Of a stretch of 38,459 bases of DNA, positions 15,539 to 25,000 are shown piece after piece. The notes under the pieces are model-generated. The model was not told the DNA's origin, did not search any database, and saw nothing but the letters and a program-made list of their open reading frames with translations. Position numbers and translations under genes: made by a program. This stretch comes from Akkermansiaceae bacterium (GTDB lineage: Bacteria; Verrucomicrobiota; Verrucomicrobiia; Verrucomicrobiales; Akkermansiaceae): assembly GCA_903878115.1 (NCBI GenBank), contig CAIRGO010000137.1:1-38459 (forward strand), in the 5' to 3' direction. Position 1 is the stretch's first letter. Each line of letters starts with the position of its first letter.

Positions 15539-16054
15539 ATGTCCGAGGAACAAAATAATTCGATTGAACCAACCGTCGAGCCTGTTGCAGCAGCAGCAGC
15601 GCCTGAAGTGGTGGCTCCGAAAAAAGAAGAGCGCCGCGATATCTTTGCAGAAATTGCAGGTGGCGAAGAAGCAGTCGTTAAAATTCACAAAGCCAAAGGC
15701 TCCAAGAATATCGCGAAAGGCATTGTGCACGTCACATCGACCTTTAACAACACATTGGTTTCTGTTACCGATGCCTTGGGCAATGCTCTTGGCTGGTCCA
15801 GTGCTGGCAAAATGGGTTTCAAAGGTTCACGTAAGAGCACCGCTTATGCAGCTCAAGTCGTTTGCCAAGATGCCTGCCGCCAAGCAATGGGTCACGGTCT
15901 TCGCGAAGCTGAAGTTCGCGTGAAAGGACCAGGCTCTGGCCGCGAGTCCGCTGTCCGTGCCGTGCAAGCCATCGGTATTGAAATTATCTCCATTGATGAT
16001 GTGACACCAGTTCCTCACAATGGCTGCCGTCCTAAAAAAGCTCGTCGCGTTTAA
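15539..16054 (+). CDS. rpsK: 30S ribosomal protein S11 with acidic N-terminal extension
   Basis: S11 lies on the 30S platform near the 3' domain of 16S rRNA. The conserved body begins around residue 50 ([25 protein letters not shown]) and runs through [20 protein letters not shown] and [16 protein letters not shown] segments to the C-terminus [11 protein letters not shown]. The protein has 171 residues against about 129 in E. coli. The extra segment is an N-terminal Glu/Ala/Pro-rich tail ([15 protein letters not shown], then an alanine run, then [17 protein letters not shown]). It is acidic, low-complexity and probably disordered. Starting internally would discard the alanine-rich tail, but no ATG lies near the conserved body before residue 94, so the extension appears real. 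Confidence 0.96.
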   Translation: MSEEQNNSIEPTVEPVAAAAAPEVVAPKKEERRDIFAEIAGGEEAVVKIHKAKGSKNIAKGIVHVTSTFNNTLVSVTDALGNALGWSSAGKMGFKGSRKSTAYAAQVVCQDACRQAMGHGLREAEVRVKGPGSGRESAVRAVQAIGIEIISIDDVTPVPHNGCRPKKARRV

Positions 16055-16084
16055 TCCACTTTTCCTTTTACCAATTACAAGATC

Positions 16085-16696
16085 ATGGCACGTTATACAG
16101 GTCCCCGCACAAGAATCAGCCGCCGCTTCGGTGTGCCGTTGTTTGGTTCTTCCAAATCATTGGAGCGCCGCAATTTTCCACCCGGTCAGCACGGCATCAA
16201 AGCTGGTCGTAAGAAAAAAAGCGAGTACTCCGTAGCTCTCGGCGAAAAGCAAAAACTCCGTTTCCAATACGGCGTTTTGGAAGCTCAATTCCGCCGCTAC
16301 TATCAAGAAGCTGCTCGCCGTCGTGGTATCACGGGTGAAATCATTCTTCAACTCCTTGAATTGCGTCTCGACAATGTTTGCTATCGCCTCGGCTTTGGCA
16401 ATACTCGTCAAGCAGCACGTCAACTTGTTAATCACGGTCACGTGCTTGTTAATGGTCACGTGGTGGACATCGCTAGTTACGAGTGCAAGCCTGGTGATGT
16501 GATCAAACTCACTGCCAAAGCTTCTTCGCAACAAATGGGTCTGCGCATGCTCGATCTTACTCAAGCTGTGCCACTCGTCGATTGGCTCACTCTTGATCGC
16601 ACTGCACTAGAAGGTTCCGTATCACGCATCCCAGATCGCGCTGACATCGACCCAATGGTAAATGAGCAGTTGATCGTGGAACTCTACTCACGTTAA
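16085..16696 (+). CDS. rpsD: 30S ribosomal protein S4
   Basis: S4 is a primary 16S rRNA-binding protein that nucleates assembly of the 30S body. The 203-residue protein has the usual N-terminal domain (MARYTGPRTRISRRFG, FPPGQHG) and the S4 RNA-binding module (LELRLDNVCYRLGFGNTRQAARQLVNHGHVLVNG). The N-terminal zinc-ligand cysteines seen in some bacteria are absent. It is the last gene of the block and is followed 23 bases later by a strong terminator instead of rpoA. In bacteria where S4 represses this operon, the control site is in the leader, but I could not identify one here. Confidence 0.98.
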   Translation: MARYTGPRTRISRRFGVPLFGSSKSLERRNFPPGQHGIKAGRKKKSEYSVALGEKQKLRFQYGVLEAQFRRYYQEAARRRGITGEIILQLLELRLDNVCYRLGFGNTRQAARQLVNHGHVLVNGHVVDIASYECKPGDVIKLTAKASSQQMGLRMLDLTQAVPLVDWLTLDRTALEGSVSRIPDRADIDPMVNEQLIVELYSR

Positions 16697-16719
16697 TCGT
16701 TAGCCGATTGACTGAACTA

Positions 16720-16754
16720 AAAAAGCCCTGTTGCCATGTGCATCAGGGCTTTTT
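16720..16754. terminator. Bidirectional intrinsic terminator between rpsD and proA
   Basis: AAAAAGCCCTG (16720-16730) pairs perfectly with CAGGGCTTTTT (16744-16754) around a 13-base loop. The GC core is followed by T residues on the plus strand, and the leading A run gives a U tract on the minus strand, so the hairpin can stop both rpsD and proA transcripts. Confidence 0.9.
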
Positions 16755-16836
16755 ACTGTAATATATGCGATCATGTTTCAAGTGGGCATGGCCGCAGAAT
16801 ATTGAAGTTAAAACATTAGCTTAATTCAATGGGTAT

Positions 16837-18126
16837 TTATTTAATAATCCCATCGCCTACGATACGGTATTGGTAACTTGTCAATTCGCGCAGGGCCATC
16901 GGCCCGCGGGCGTGGAGCTTGTCGGTGGAGATCCCGATTTCAGCTCCAAAACCAAATTCTTCGCCATCGGCAAAGCGCGTGGACACGTTGTGAAAAACGC
17001 AGGCGCTGTCGATACTGCGCAAAAATATCTCCGCTGTGACTTGGTTACTGGTGACGATACAATCGGAATGATGCGATCCGTAATAATTAATGTGTTCAAT
17101 TGCTGCTGTGACGTCAGTGACTATTTTTACGGAAATAATATAATCTAGATATTCCGTCGTCCAGTCCTCTTCTGTCGCCTCAATGGCATCGGGAATGTAA
17201 GCGAGAGTTTGTTCGCAAGCGCGAATTTCGACGTTCTTTTCCCGCAGCGCGATCGCGAGTGGGGGTAGAATTTCTGCGGCGATTTTTTCGTGCACGAGTA
17301 AGGTTTCCAGTGCATTGCAGACGCTCGGTTTTTGGGTTTTGGCATTCACGCTGATGCTGATAGCCATCGCGGGATCGGCATCGATGTCGATGTAGGTGTG
17401 GCAAATGCCATCGTAATGCTTGATCACTGGCATGCGTGCTAGCGAAACTACTGTTTCAATTAATCCTTTGCCGCCGCGTGGGATGATGAGATCGAGATAG
17501 CGATCCATTTTTGCTAGCGAGGTGACGCTTTCTCGATCGGTGAAGGGGATCAATTGGATGGCGTGTTTAGGCAGTCCCGCAGCTTCACCTCCTGCTTGTA
17601 GCGCATCGGCAATCGCACAATTCGAGTGAATGGCTTCGGAGCCACCGCGAAGAATGGTCGCATTACCAGACTTGAGGCAAAGCACCGCCGCATCGCTGGT
17701 GACGTTGGGGCGACTTTCATAAATAATCCCAATCACGCCGATGGGCACTCGTACTTGCCGAATGCGCATGCCATTAGGACGGGTTACATCAGAGAGTAAT
17801 TCGCCACAGGGGTCGTGGAGGGTGGCGACTTGATCAATGCCAGAAGCCATAGCTGCGATCCGTGATTCATCGAGACGCAGACGATCGAGCATTGCCGCAC
17901 TTAGTCCTTTCTCCGCCGCTGCCTGTAGGTCTTGCTGATTTGCTTCGATAATTTGCGCCGCGCGTTGACGGATTTCCTGCGCCATGGCTCGTAACATGGC
18001 ATTTTTTTGCTCTGAGGATAATTGACTGAGGGCATACGATGCCTGCCGCGCCTGTTGTCCCATGACATTCACGGCAGTCGAGATTTCCGCAGCGGTGAGC
18101 GGTTGCGAGTTATGATTTTCCGACAT
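16837..18126 (-). CDS. proA: Glutamate-5-semialdehyde dehydrogenase (gamma-glutamyl phosphate reductase)
   Basis: ProA reduces gamma-glutamyl phosphate with NADPH to glutamate-5-semialdehyde, the second step of proline synthesis in the cytoplasm. The 429-residue protein has the family signature VPIGVIGIIYESRPNVTSDA (about 127-146), LKSGNATILRGGSEA, DLIIPRGGKGL, the catalytic cysteine Cys270 in KPSVCNALETLLVH, and the C-terminal GISTDKLHARGPMALREL. Length is usual for the family. It follows proB after six bases and the two surely share a transcript, ending at the bidirectional hairpin at 16720-16754. Confidence 0.97.
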   Translation of the reverse strand: MSENHNSQPLTAAEISTAVNVMGQQARQASYALSQLSSEQKNAMLRAMAQEIRQRAAQIIEANQQDLQAAAEKGLSAAMLDRLRLDESRIAAMASGIDQVATLHDPCGELLSDVTRPNGMRIRQVRVPIGVIGIIYESRPNVTSDAAVLCLKSGNATILRGGSEAIHSNCAIADALQAGGEAAGLPKHAIQLIPFTDRESVTSLAKMDRYLDLIIPRGGKGLIETVVSLARMPVIKHYDGICHTYIDIDADPAMAISISVNAKTQKPSVCNALETLLVHEKIAAEILPPLAIALREKNVEIRACEQTLAYIPDAIEATEEDWTTEYLDYIISVKIVTDVTAAIEHINYYGSHHSDCIVTSNQVTAEIFLRSIDSACVFHNVSTRFADGEEFGFGAEIGISTDKLHARGPMALRELTSYQYRIVGDGIIK

Positions 18127-18132
18127 AATAAT

Positions 18133-18906
18133 TTAGACTGTTTGCTGCTGTGGCACAAATCGCGTGCCAATGCCATGACCGTTGACGAGATCGATCAGTC
18201 GTTCAGGTTTGCGACCATTAGCGATCCACGTTTCCACTCCATTTTCTACAGCGTATTTCACCGCAGTTAATTTCGATGCCATACCGCCGATAGAAAATTT
18301 CCCCTGATCATCGCGCACGAATTTCATCACGTCGTCGATGTTGTTTACCTCGGGAATCGGCTCAGCAGAATCCGGTGCTAACAAGCCCTCAGCACTGGTC
18401 AGTAAAATCAGACGCTTGGCACCGGTGAGCACCGCCACGCGCGACGACAGTTGATCGTTGTCTCCGACCTTGAGTTCTTCGATGGCTACCGAGTCATTTT
18501 CATTGATGATGGGAATGATACGCGGTTCATCGAGTAGGCGGTGCAAGGTGCTAGAAATGTGGGAAAAACGTTCTCCAAGATCGGCCGCAGTAAGTAACAC
18601 TTGCGCCACAGTGATGCCGAAGTTCGCAAAAAGGCTGCCATACGCCTGCATCAAGCGCGCCTGACCAACGGCGGCACAGGCTTGTCGAGTCACGATATCG
18701 CGTGGGTAGCCATCAAGTTGAAACGAAGCCACTCCAGAGCCCACAGCGCCAGAGGACACTAATAAACAGCGATGCCCAGCATCCATCAACGCCGCAAGAG
18801 CGGTAACGAGTTTGACTAAAGCCGCCCCGTCCAGAGTGCCGTCTTCCACCCTGGTCAAAACGCCAGTTCCTACTTTTACGATGGTGAGTTGATGTTGATT
18901 GCTCAT
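18133..18906 (-). CDS. proB: Glutamate 5-kinase, short form without PUA domain
   Basis: ProB phosphorylates glutamate with ATP to gamma-glutamyl phosphate, the first and feedback-inhibited step of proline synthesis. The amino-acid kinase fold is complete: TIVKVGTGVLT, LVSSGAVGSGVA, IPIINENDSVAIEEL with GDNDQLSSRVA, and the terminal GGMASKLTAVKYAVENGV. The protein is 257 residues, against about 367 for E. coli, because the C-terminal PUA domain is missing. Short kinases of this kind occur in many bacteria, so this is not a truncation by mutation. I chose ATG 18906 (MSNQHQLT); the 11 extra upstream residues (LLHCAAQSIF) have no family support. Confidence 0.95.
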   Translation of the reverse strand: MSNQHQLTIVKVGTGVLTRVEDGTLDGAALVKLVTALAALMDAGHRCLLVSSGAVGSGVASFQLDGYPRDIVTRQACAAVGQARLMQAYGSLFANFGITVAQVLLTAADLGERFSHISSTLHRLLDEPRIIPIINENDSVAIEELKVGDNDQLSSRVAVLTGAKRLILLTSAEGLLAPDSAEPIPEVNNIDDVMKFVRDDQGKFSIGGMASKLTAVKYAVENGVETWIANGRKPERLIDLVNGHGIGTRFVPQQQTV

Positions 18907-19025
18907 GAAAATGCTTTGCGCAGCGCAGTGCAGCAGCATTCTTGCCGTTTGGCGATGCTAAATAGTGTCACACATGAATGTGGTGAAAAAGGAATCTGGA
19001 ACGAAACCTGTGAGGCAATTACTAC

Positions 19026-22000
19026 TTAAGGGTTTGCAGTTACCTTCAAACGAATGAAGCGCCGTTGAGTTGAGGAAACGGGTAGGGTATCGGTCCCCGA
19101 TAACTCGTTGCCGTTTGCTGCGGTTGGCAATTCCGTCCATACGTTAGACTCCATATCACTCGTAACTTCAATGGCATAGGTAAGATCACTAGCTAAGGGG
19201 TTTTTCATCATTGTCAGGCGAAGATATTTGTTCACTCCCACTGTTGTAAAACTTTGCAACACAGGAGATGAATTGGCAATCATCGGAACCGTGTTGAGTG
19301 CGTATTCCATCAGATTGGATAACCCATCATGATCGGGATCGTCTGTCGGTCCATTATTTAGGCCAGCCGTGAGCGATTGCTCTGCAGTTTGGGACCAAGT
19401 TAAGTAAGTTGTTAAAGCTGGGTTCACGCTGACACTTACATTGGTCGAAGCAATTTCATGGTTTGCCGTATCGGCAGGAGTGAAAGTAACACCGTGTGAA
19501 GCGGTGCCAATGGTCGGAGCGCTGGAGGGAATTGCGAATGCAAAACTTCCTGGCACCGAACCTGCGCCGCCGCTTAGTGTGGAACTGCCGAGCGTCTGTC
19601 CGAAAGTGATCGAGCTTGCGGTTGGTGTCGAAGTAATCGTCGTTAGAGCTTTGTTCACTGTTACATTCACCCTTGTGTTGACTGGCAGATAGTTCGCAAT
19701 ATCAGTCGGGGTGAAAACTACACTTTGAGTTAGAGTTCCTGCGGATGGAGCTGTGGTTGGTGCAGTGAAGGCAAAAGTGCCCGGCACGGAACCCACGCCG
19801 CCGCTTAGGTTGGCATCGGCAAGTGTCTGGCCATAAGTGATGTTCGTGGCTGTTGGTGCCGTGGTAATGGTAGGAGTCGCTTTGTTTACGGTTAGATTTA
19901 TTACAGAAGCACTGCTGCCCGTGAAGTTAGTATTCCCGCTGTAGATCGCGGTGATTGTATGGCTTCCTGAAGAAAGATTATTGTTGGTGATCTGAGCTTG
20001 CCCGGTGATGATGGTCATTGGAACTCCGAGAGCTAACGAGTTGTCGTAAAATTGAACCATACCACCATCTGGTGCGGGCACGACTGTGGCGGTTAACGTT
20101 ACCATTGATCCGTAGATACTGGAGCTCAGTGAAGTCGTTACACTAGTGGCGGTGGACAGTGCTTGAATGTTGAGTTGGCCAGGTTCATAAATAATGGAGT
20201 AGTTTGTCGCTAAAAACGTGCCTCCTGTGGCGGCGTTTGGTATGATAGGATACAAGCCTGCTGCCGCAGTTGCTCCGCCACCTGAACAGGCCAGCGATAC
20301 CGTGCCTATGGTTTCACCATTTTGTAATCCACTGGAAGAAAACAGTGATTCACCATCGCCAAACGTCAATGTTTGTCCGTAAAACTTGCTTTGGTTGAGA
20401 GCAGTGACTGAGATCTGCCGCGGAGTAATATCAGCGGTCAATCCGGTCGGTTGTATAAGAGAGTAGTTGCCATTGTTCGTTCCTGTTAGAGTAAATCCAT
20501 TCACGGTCAATGGCTTGGCCGATGCCGCGGTGGAGTTTGTAAAGGTTGCTGACGAAGATCCGCTGAGTGTTACGATGTCGCCACTGTAGGACTTGCCGTC
20601 ACTTGTCGTACCTGCGCCCGGAGCTTGAGAGGGAAGTAGTGTGGCACTGCCGCTTACTGTCGCGGCGGGTGTGCCGTCGTAAGCTTTGGGAACTCCAGTC
20701 AGGCCGCTGATCGCCAGAGCTTTGGGAGCAATTTGCACTGAGCCAGTGGCCCCGATCAGACTATAGTTAGATGCTGCCGAACCTGAAATCGCTAGAGTAG
20801 TTGGCGTGACAGTCCTGAACGTGGCTATCGAACCAGCCCATTGAGTTGATGATGAAATTGTACCGCTAGAAGTAGCTGTTCCGGGAGAACTGACGATGCG
20901 TTCGAGAGCATAAACTCTTGCGTTGCTAGTTGCTGTTCCATTGGTGGATGCCGCATTGTCCACTTGTGCGAAACTATTACTAGGAGTCCCCAGCGTGTTA
21001 GCACTGCTAGCGAAGCCAATGCCTCCGATCCACAGTTCGTTAGCTTGAATCGTCGTGGCTGTGGATCCGGTAGAGGCCGATATGCCAGTGCCAACAGAAT
21101 TTGTTTGAGAAACCTTGTCCAAAGGATTGCTAGTAAGCACGCCAGAATACTCCATGACAACCGCGGCTGATCGGAAATTTCCTTGATTTATGGTAATTCC
21201 AGTCCCCGAACCAGATGGCAAGTTGGATGCATACCAAATCTCAGTGGTTATGCCAGAATTGTTCGATTGTGAAGCACGCAACCAAGTTCCGATAGAAACT
21301 CCAGTCTGAGTGATGGACGTTACAATGTTAGCACTTGTGCCGCGTGTGGAGATCACTGCGATCATCGTATTACCAGCAATGGGGGCGACAGCCGTTAGAC
21401 TAAACGACGTCGCGGCATTTACTCCAGTACTACCCTTCGTTTTCTGCACTAGACTCGGTGGCATAATGGTGCTGATTGTCTGCGTTCCACTATCTTTAGC
21501 TGTTAGATTGGCACTGCCGGTCAGGGTTAAATTACTACCGTCAAGATTGTTCGAAATTGATAGAATTTCTGCCGTTGCAATCGCGGTCCCATCATACATA
21601 CGGGTGCCAGACAACTGGAGACTTCTTGGCGTGATCGAGGCATTGGCCACGGTGGGTTGAGCTGATAGAGCGTAGTTGCCTGCATTGGCGCCGGCGAGCG
21701 AAAAGCTGCTGGTCGTGATTGCCCAAGTTCCTGCGTTCGAACTTGCGAAGGTGCCGATGCCAGGTGCTATCGTAACTGTTTCACCTGCCACTATGCCGCC
21801 AGAAAGGGAACCGCCTGAGAGTAATGCTGCGGTATTGCCATCATAAACTTTATTGCTAGCTGTGACTCCTGTGATCGTCAGCGGCTTGGCTGTGACAGTA
21901 TAAATTAGCGGCGTAGAAACGCTGCCGCTGAAAATCGCATCGCCGCTGTAAGTAGCTGTAATTGAATGACTCGACATCGAAAGTGTGCTAATGGCAAAAG

Positions 22001-25000
22001 TGGCAGAGTTTGAACTTACGTTACTTACTCCCAGGACAGTAGTGCCGTCCCTAAATGTCATTGTGCCCGTAGCTCCCGCAGATATCGCAGCAGTGAAGGT
22101 AACTGTGGAGCCATAGGGACCTGTGACGAGAGGAGAAGATTGGAGGGTTGTGGATGATGCAAAGGCTGCGGGAATTGCATTTACCTGAGCTGAGTCGGCA
22201 CTTTCTCCGGCAATATTGATCGTGGACAACTGATAATAGTAGTTGGTGCCATTGACAGCAGTGCTATCGACAAAGCTAGTAGAAGTAGTATTTCCAATAA
22301 CGGTGTAGGGACCTCCGCTGATGAGAGATCGTTTCACATAGTAGCTATCAGCACCTGCCGCGCCCGTCCAATTCAGTGCGATGTTGTTGTTCCTTGGTGT
22401 GGCAGTGAGATTTGTCGGTGCAGCAGAAATTAGGCCACTAATTTCAATAGAAAGGGCAGGGGAAGTGCTGCTAGAGTTGTTCACGTTTCCAGTATATTGT
22501 GCGGTAATGCTGCGCAAACCGATGGACAGGTTACTGGACGAGAAACTGGCCTGAAAAGATCCGTTCAAGACACTGGTGCCCAGCAGTGTGATGCCATCGT
22601 AGAATGCCACGTTGCCGGTTGGCGAGGTGCCGCTTACCGTGGCGGTGAAGGTCAGGGGAGAGCCCTGATTGGCCGGCGTGCTGCCGCCTGTTAGAGCGAG
22701 TGCGGTGGTGGTCGATGGAAGGATGGTAATCGTGCCGGCGCCAGTGAAGTAGGTGTCGTTCTTGTTGGCGGCTGGAGAGGTGGTCGAGCCATAGGTGCCG
22801 GGAGGCATCGTTGTTCCGCCGAGGCTGAGCGAGGTGATCATGCGGTTTCCGGTGTAGTTCAAGTTGGCCTTGCCGCCGGTTGCGATGATTATCGCGCCGG
22901 GCCCCACCGCGGCGGCCGCCGAATAACGAATGGTGCCTGCCTGGATCGTGGTGGGGCCGGTGTAGCTGTTCGTGCCGGTCATAGTCCATTGTGTTGTTCC
23001 GATGGTTGTAAGTCCGCCCGATCCGCGGATGTTGCCGGTGATTTGGAAGCCGCCCGTGGTGCCGAAACTGAATGTGGTGATGCCGGTCAGAGTGACGGGG
23101 CCGGCGAGGTAACTGGTGAAGCTGTTGCCGCCGGTCACGGTCGCGCCGTTCAAGGTGATGGGATTGGTCAAATTGGTCCGGTTGACCAGGAGGGTGGCGT
23201 TGGGGTTGATCGTCACCGGCCCGCTTCCGAAGAACGGGGTAACGATGTCGCTCGCCGGGAAGGTAACCTTGCCGGCGTTTAGAATGGTTCCGCCACTGTA
23301 AGTGTTGTTGATGTTGTTGATCGTCAAGGTTCCAGGGTTGTCCTTGGTGAATCCGCCGCTGCCGGATATCAGGCTTGATAGTGTGACAGCACCGCCCCCA
23401 TTGCCGCCGAAGTTGGTCATGGCGGCGAGGACGAGCGGTGTGCCAATGGTCACCGCGTTGGAGCTATTTTGATTAAACTGGGGTAGGATGGTGCCATTGG
23501 CGGAAAAGGTGATGCTGTTAGTACCTGCGAGCGTGACCGCAGCGGCTACATTCATTTGATTGAGCTGGAATCCGTTGTTCAGGTCATGGGTCGCAGTGTA
23601 GGTGCCCGTCGGAGTGAAATTGAGAGTATAGAAGGGCTGACCGGCGGCTGCGGGAGCGGTGGCCGGATTCCACCTGGCGGCGGTGCTAAGGTTTCCGGAA
23701 ACGGCACTGCCCCAGGTAAAGCTCACCGGCTGACCTACTTGGATACCAATGGAAACGGTTGCGGGACTCGAGTTGCTGGTGCCATTGTTGACAAGAAAAG
23801 TAAAGCTGTCCGATCCGCTGAAATTCGTTGTCGGAGTGTAGGTTAGGTTCGGAGCGGTCCCGCTGAGAATTCCGTTGCTGGGCGGGGAGATGATCGTGTA
23901 GGTGAGAGTGCCGCCACTACCCGTCAAAGTAATCGCTTGGGGAGTGTTTTGTACCAGGCTAACACTTTGCGAATGGGCGTAGGCTCTGCGATCCGTGATA
24001 CCAGCGCCATCATAAAGCCATTCAGGGCCTATGAGCGCACCGTTGGCGCCTGCAAAAGATGGGCCGGTCCATTTAAGCTTTGCTACGGCAGAACCAGTGT
24101 TTTCATAATAGTTCAATTGCAAGTCAACCATCTGGCCTGCGGTAAGGCTTACTGATGCCCCGTCTTTCCAGTTTGTTGTCTGATCCACGTAATCATCGAG
24201 AACCAGAACTCCGTTGAGATACAAGTGGACCCCGTCGCTGTTGAGCGTCGAGAAAGTATAAGTTCCTGTTTCAGGTATTCGCAAAAGACCGCTCCAGCGA
24301 ACGCTAAATGTGTCTGCGCCGAGCAATGCGTTAGGCGTGGCAGTGCCCCAGTCGAAATTTACCTGCGCATCGGTCCGAGTAAGTTTCAAATTGGTGAAGT
24401 TGACATTGTCAAAATATTCACCTTTCAGGCCAGTGCCGGCGGTGCCGACAATGACGCTCACCGTGCCCGGTGCAGAGGGGTAGGAGGCCCCCAAGTTATC
24501 GATCACTTGAAAAGTGAAATAATCTGGCCCCGTATAGCCGGAATCAGGTGTGTAGGTGAGATTCGGTGCTGTGCCGGTAAGCGTGCCATGGGGAGGATCG
24601 GTCACGTTGGTGAAAGTGACGGATGAACGGGGAGAAGAGCCAGTGAGAGTGATGGCCTTGGGGCCGGTGGTGGAAGTAACTTGGGTGTTTGCCACGGACA
24701 AGCCTGGAACCTGAGTCGTCGCGGTGATAGAGCCTTCAATCGAGGCGATGGTGGAGACGAGCGTTGTATATTGAGTTGAGGTCGGGCTCCATTCCGCGAG
24801 GTAGGTTCTGAGCGTTGGCAAGGTCCAGCGGGCGGCATCACCATAGGCAGCCAGCGCATTGAGACCTGCAATAATGGTCCTGTCGGATCCCCATTCGAAG
24901 CCCACGGGAATATTCAACATGGCCAATGCGTAGGGAATTCCCTCGCTGACTTTGTATTTCGAGAGCGTCTTGATTCCATTGGCACGGGAATCGGCACTCC

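Noticed and set aside
18950-19025. Hairpin TCACAC/GTGGTGA after the giant gene considered as a terminator
   Set aside because: The stem is short and imperfect with no U tract in the direction of transcription.
22497-23301. Plus-strand ORFs opposite the strand-repeat region
   Set aside because: They are shadow frames of a repetitive, GC-rich coding stretch with no protein family signal.
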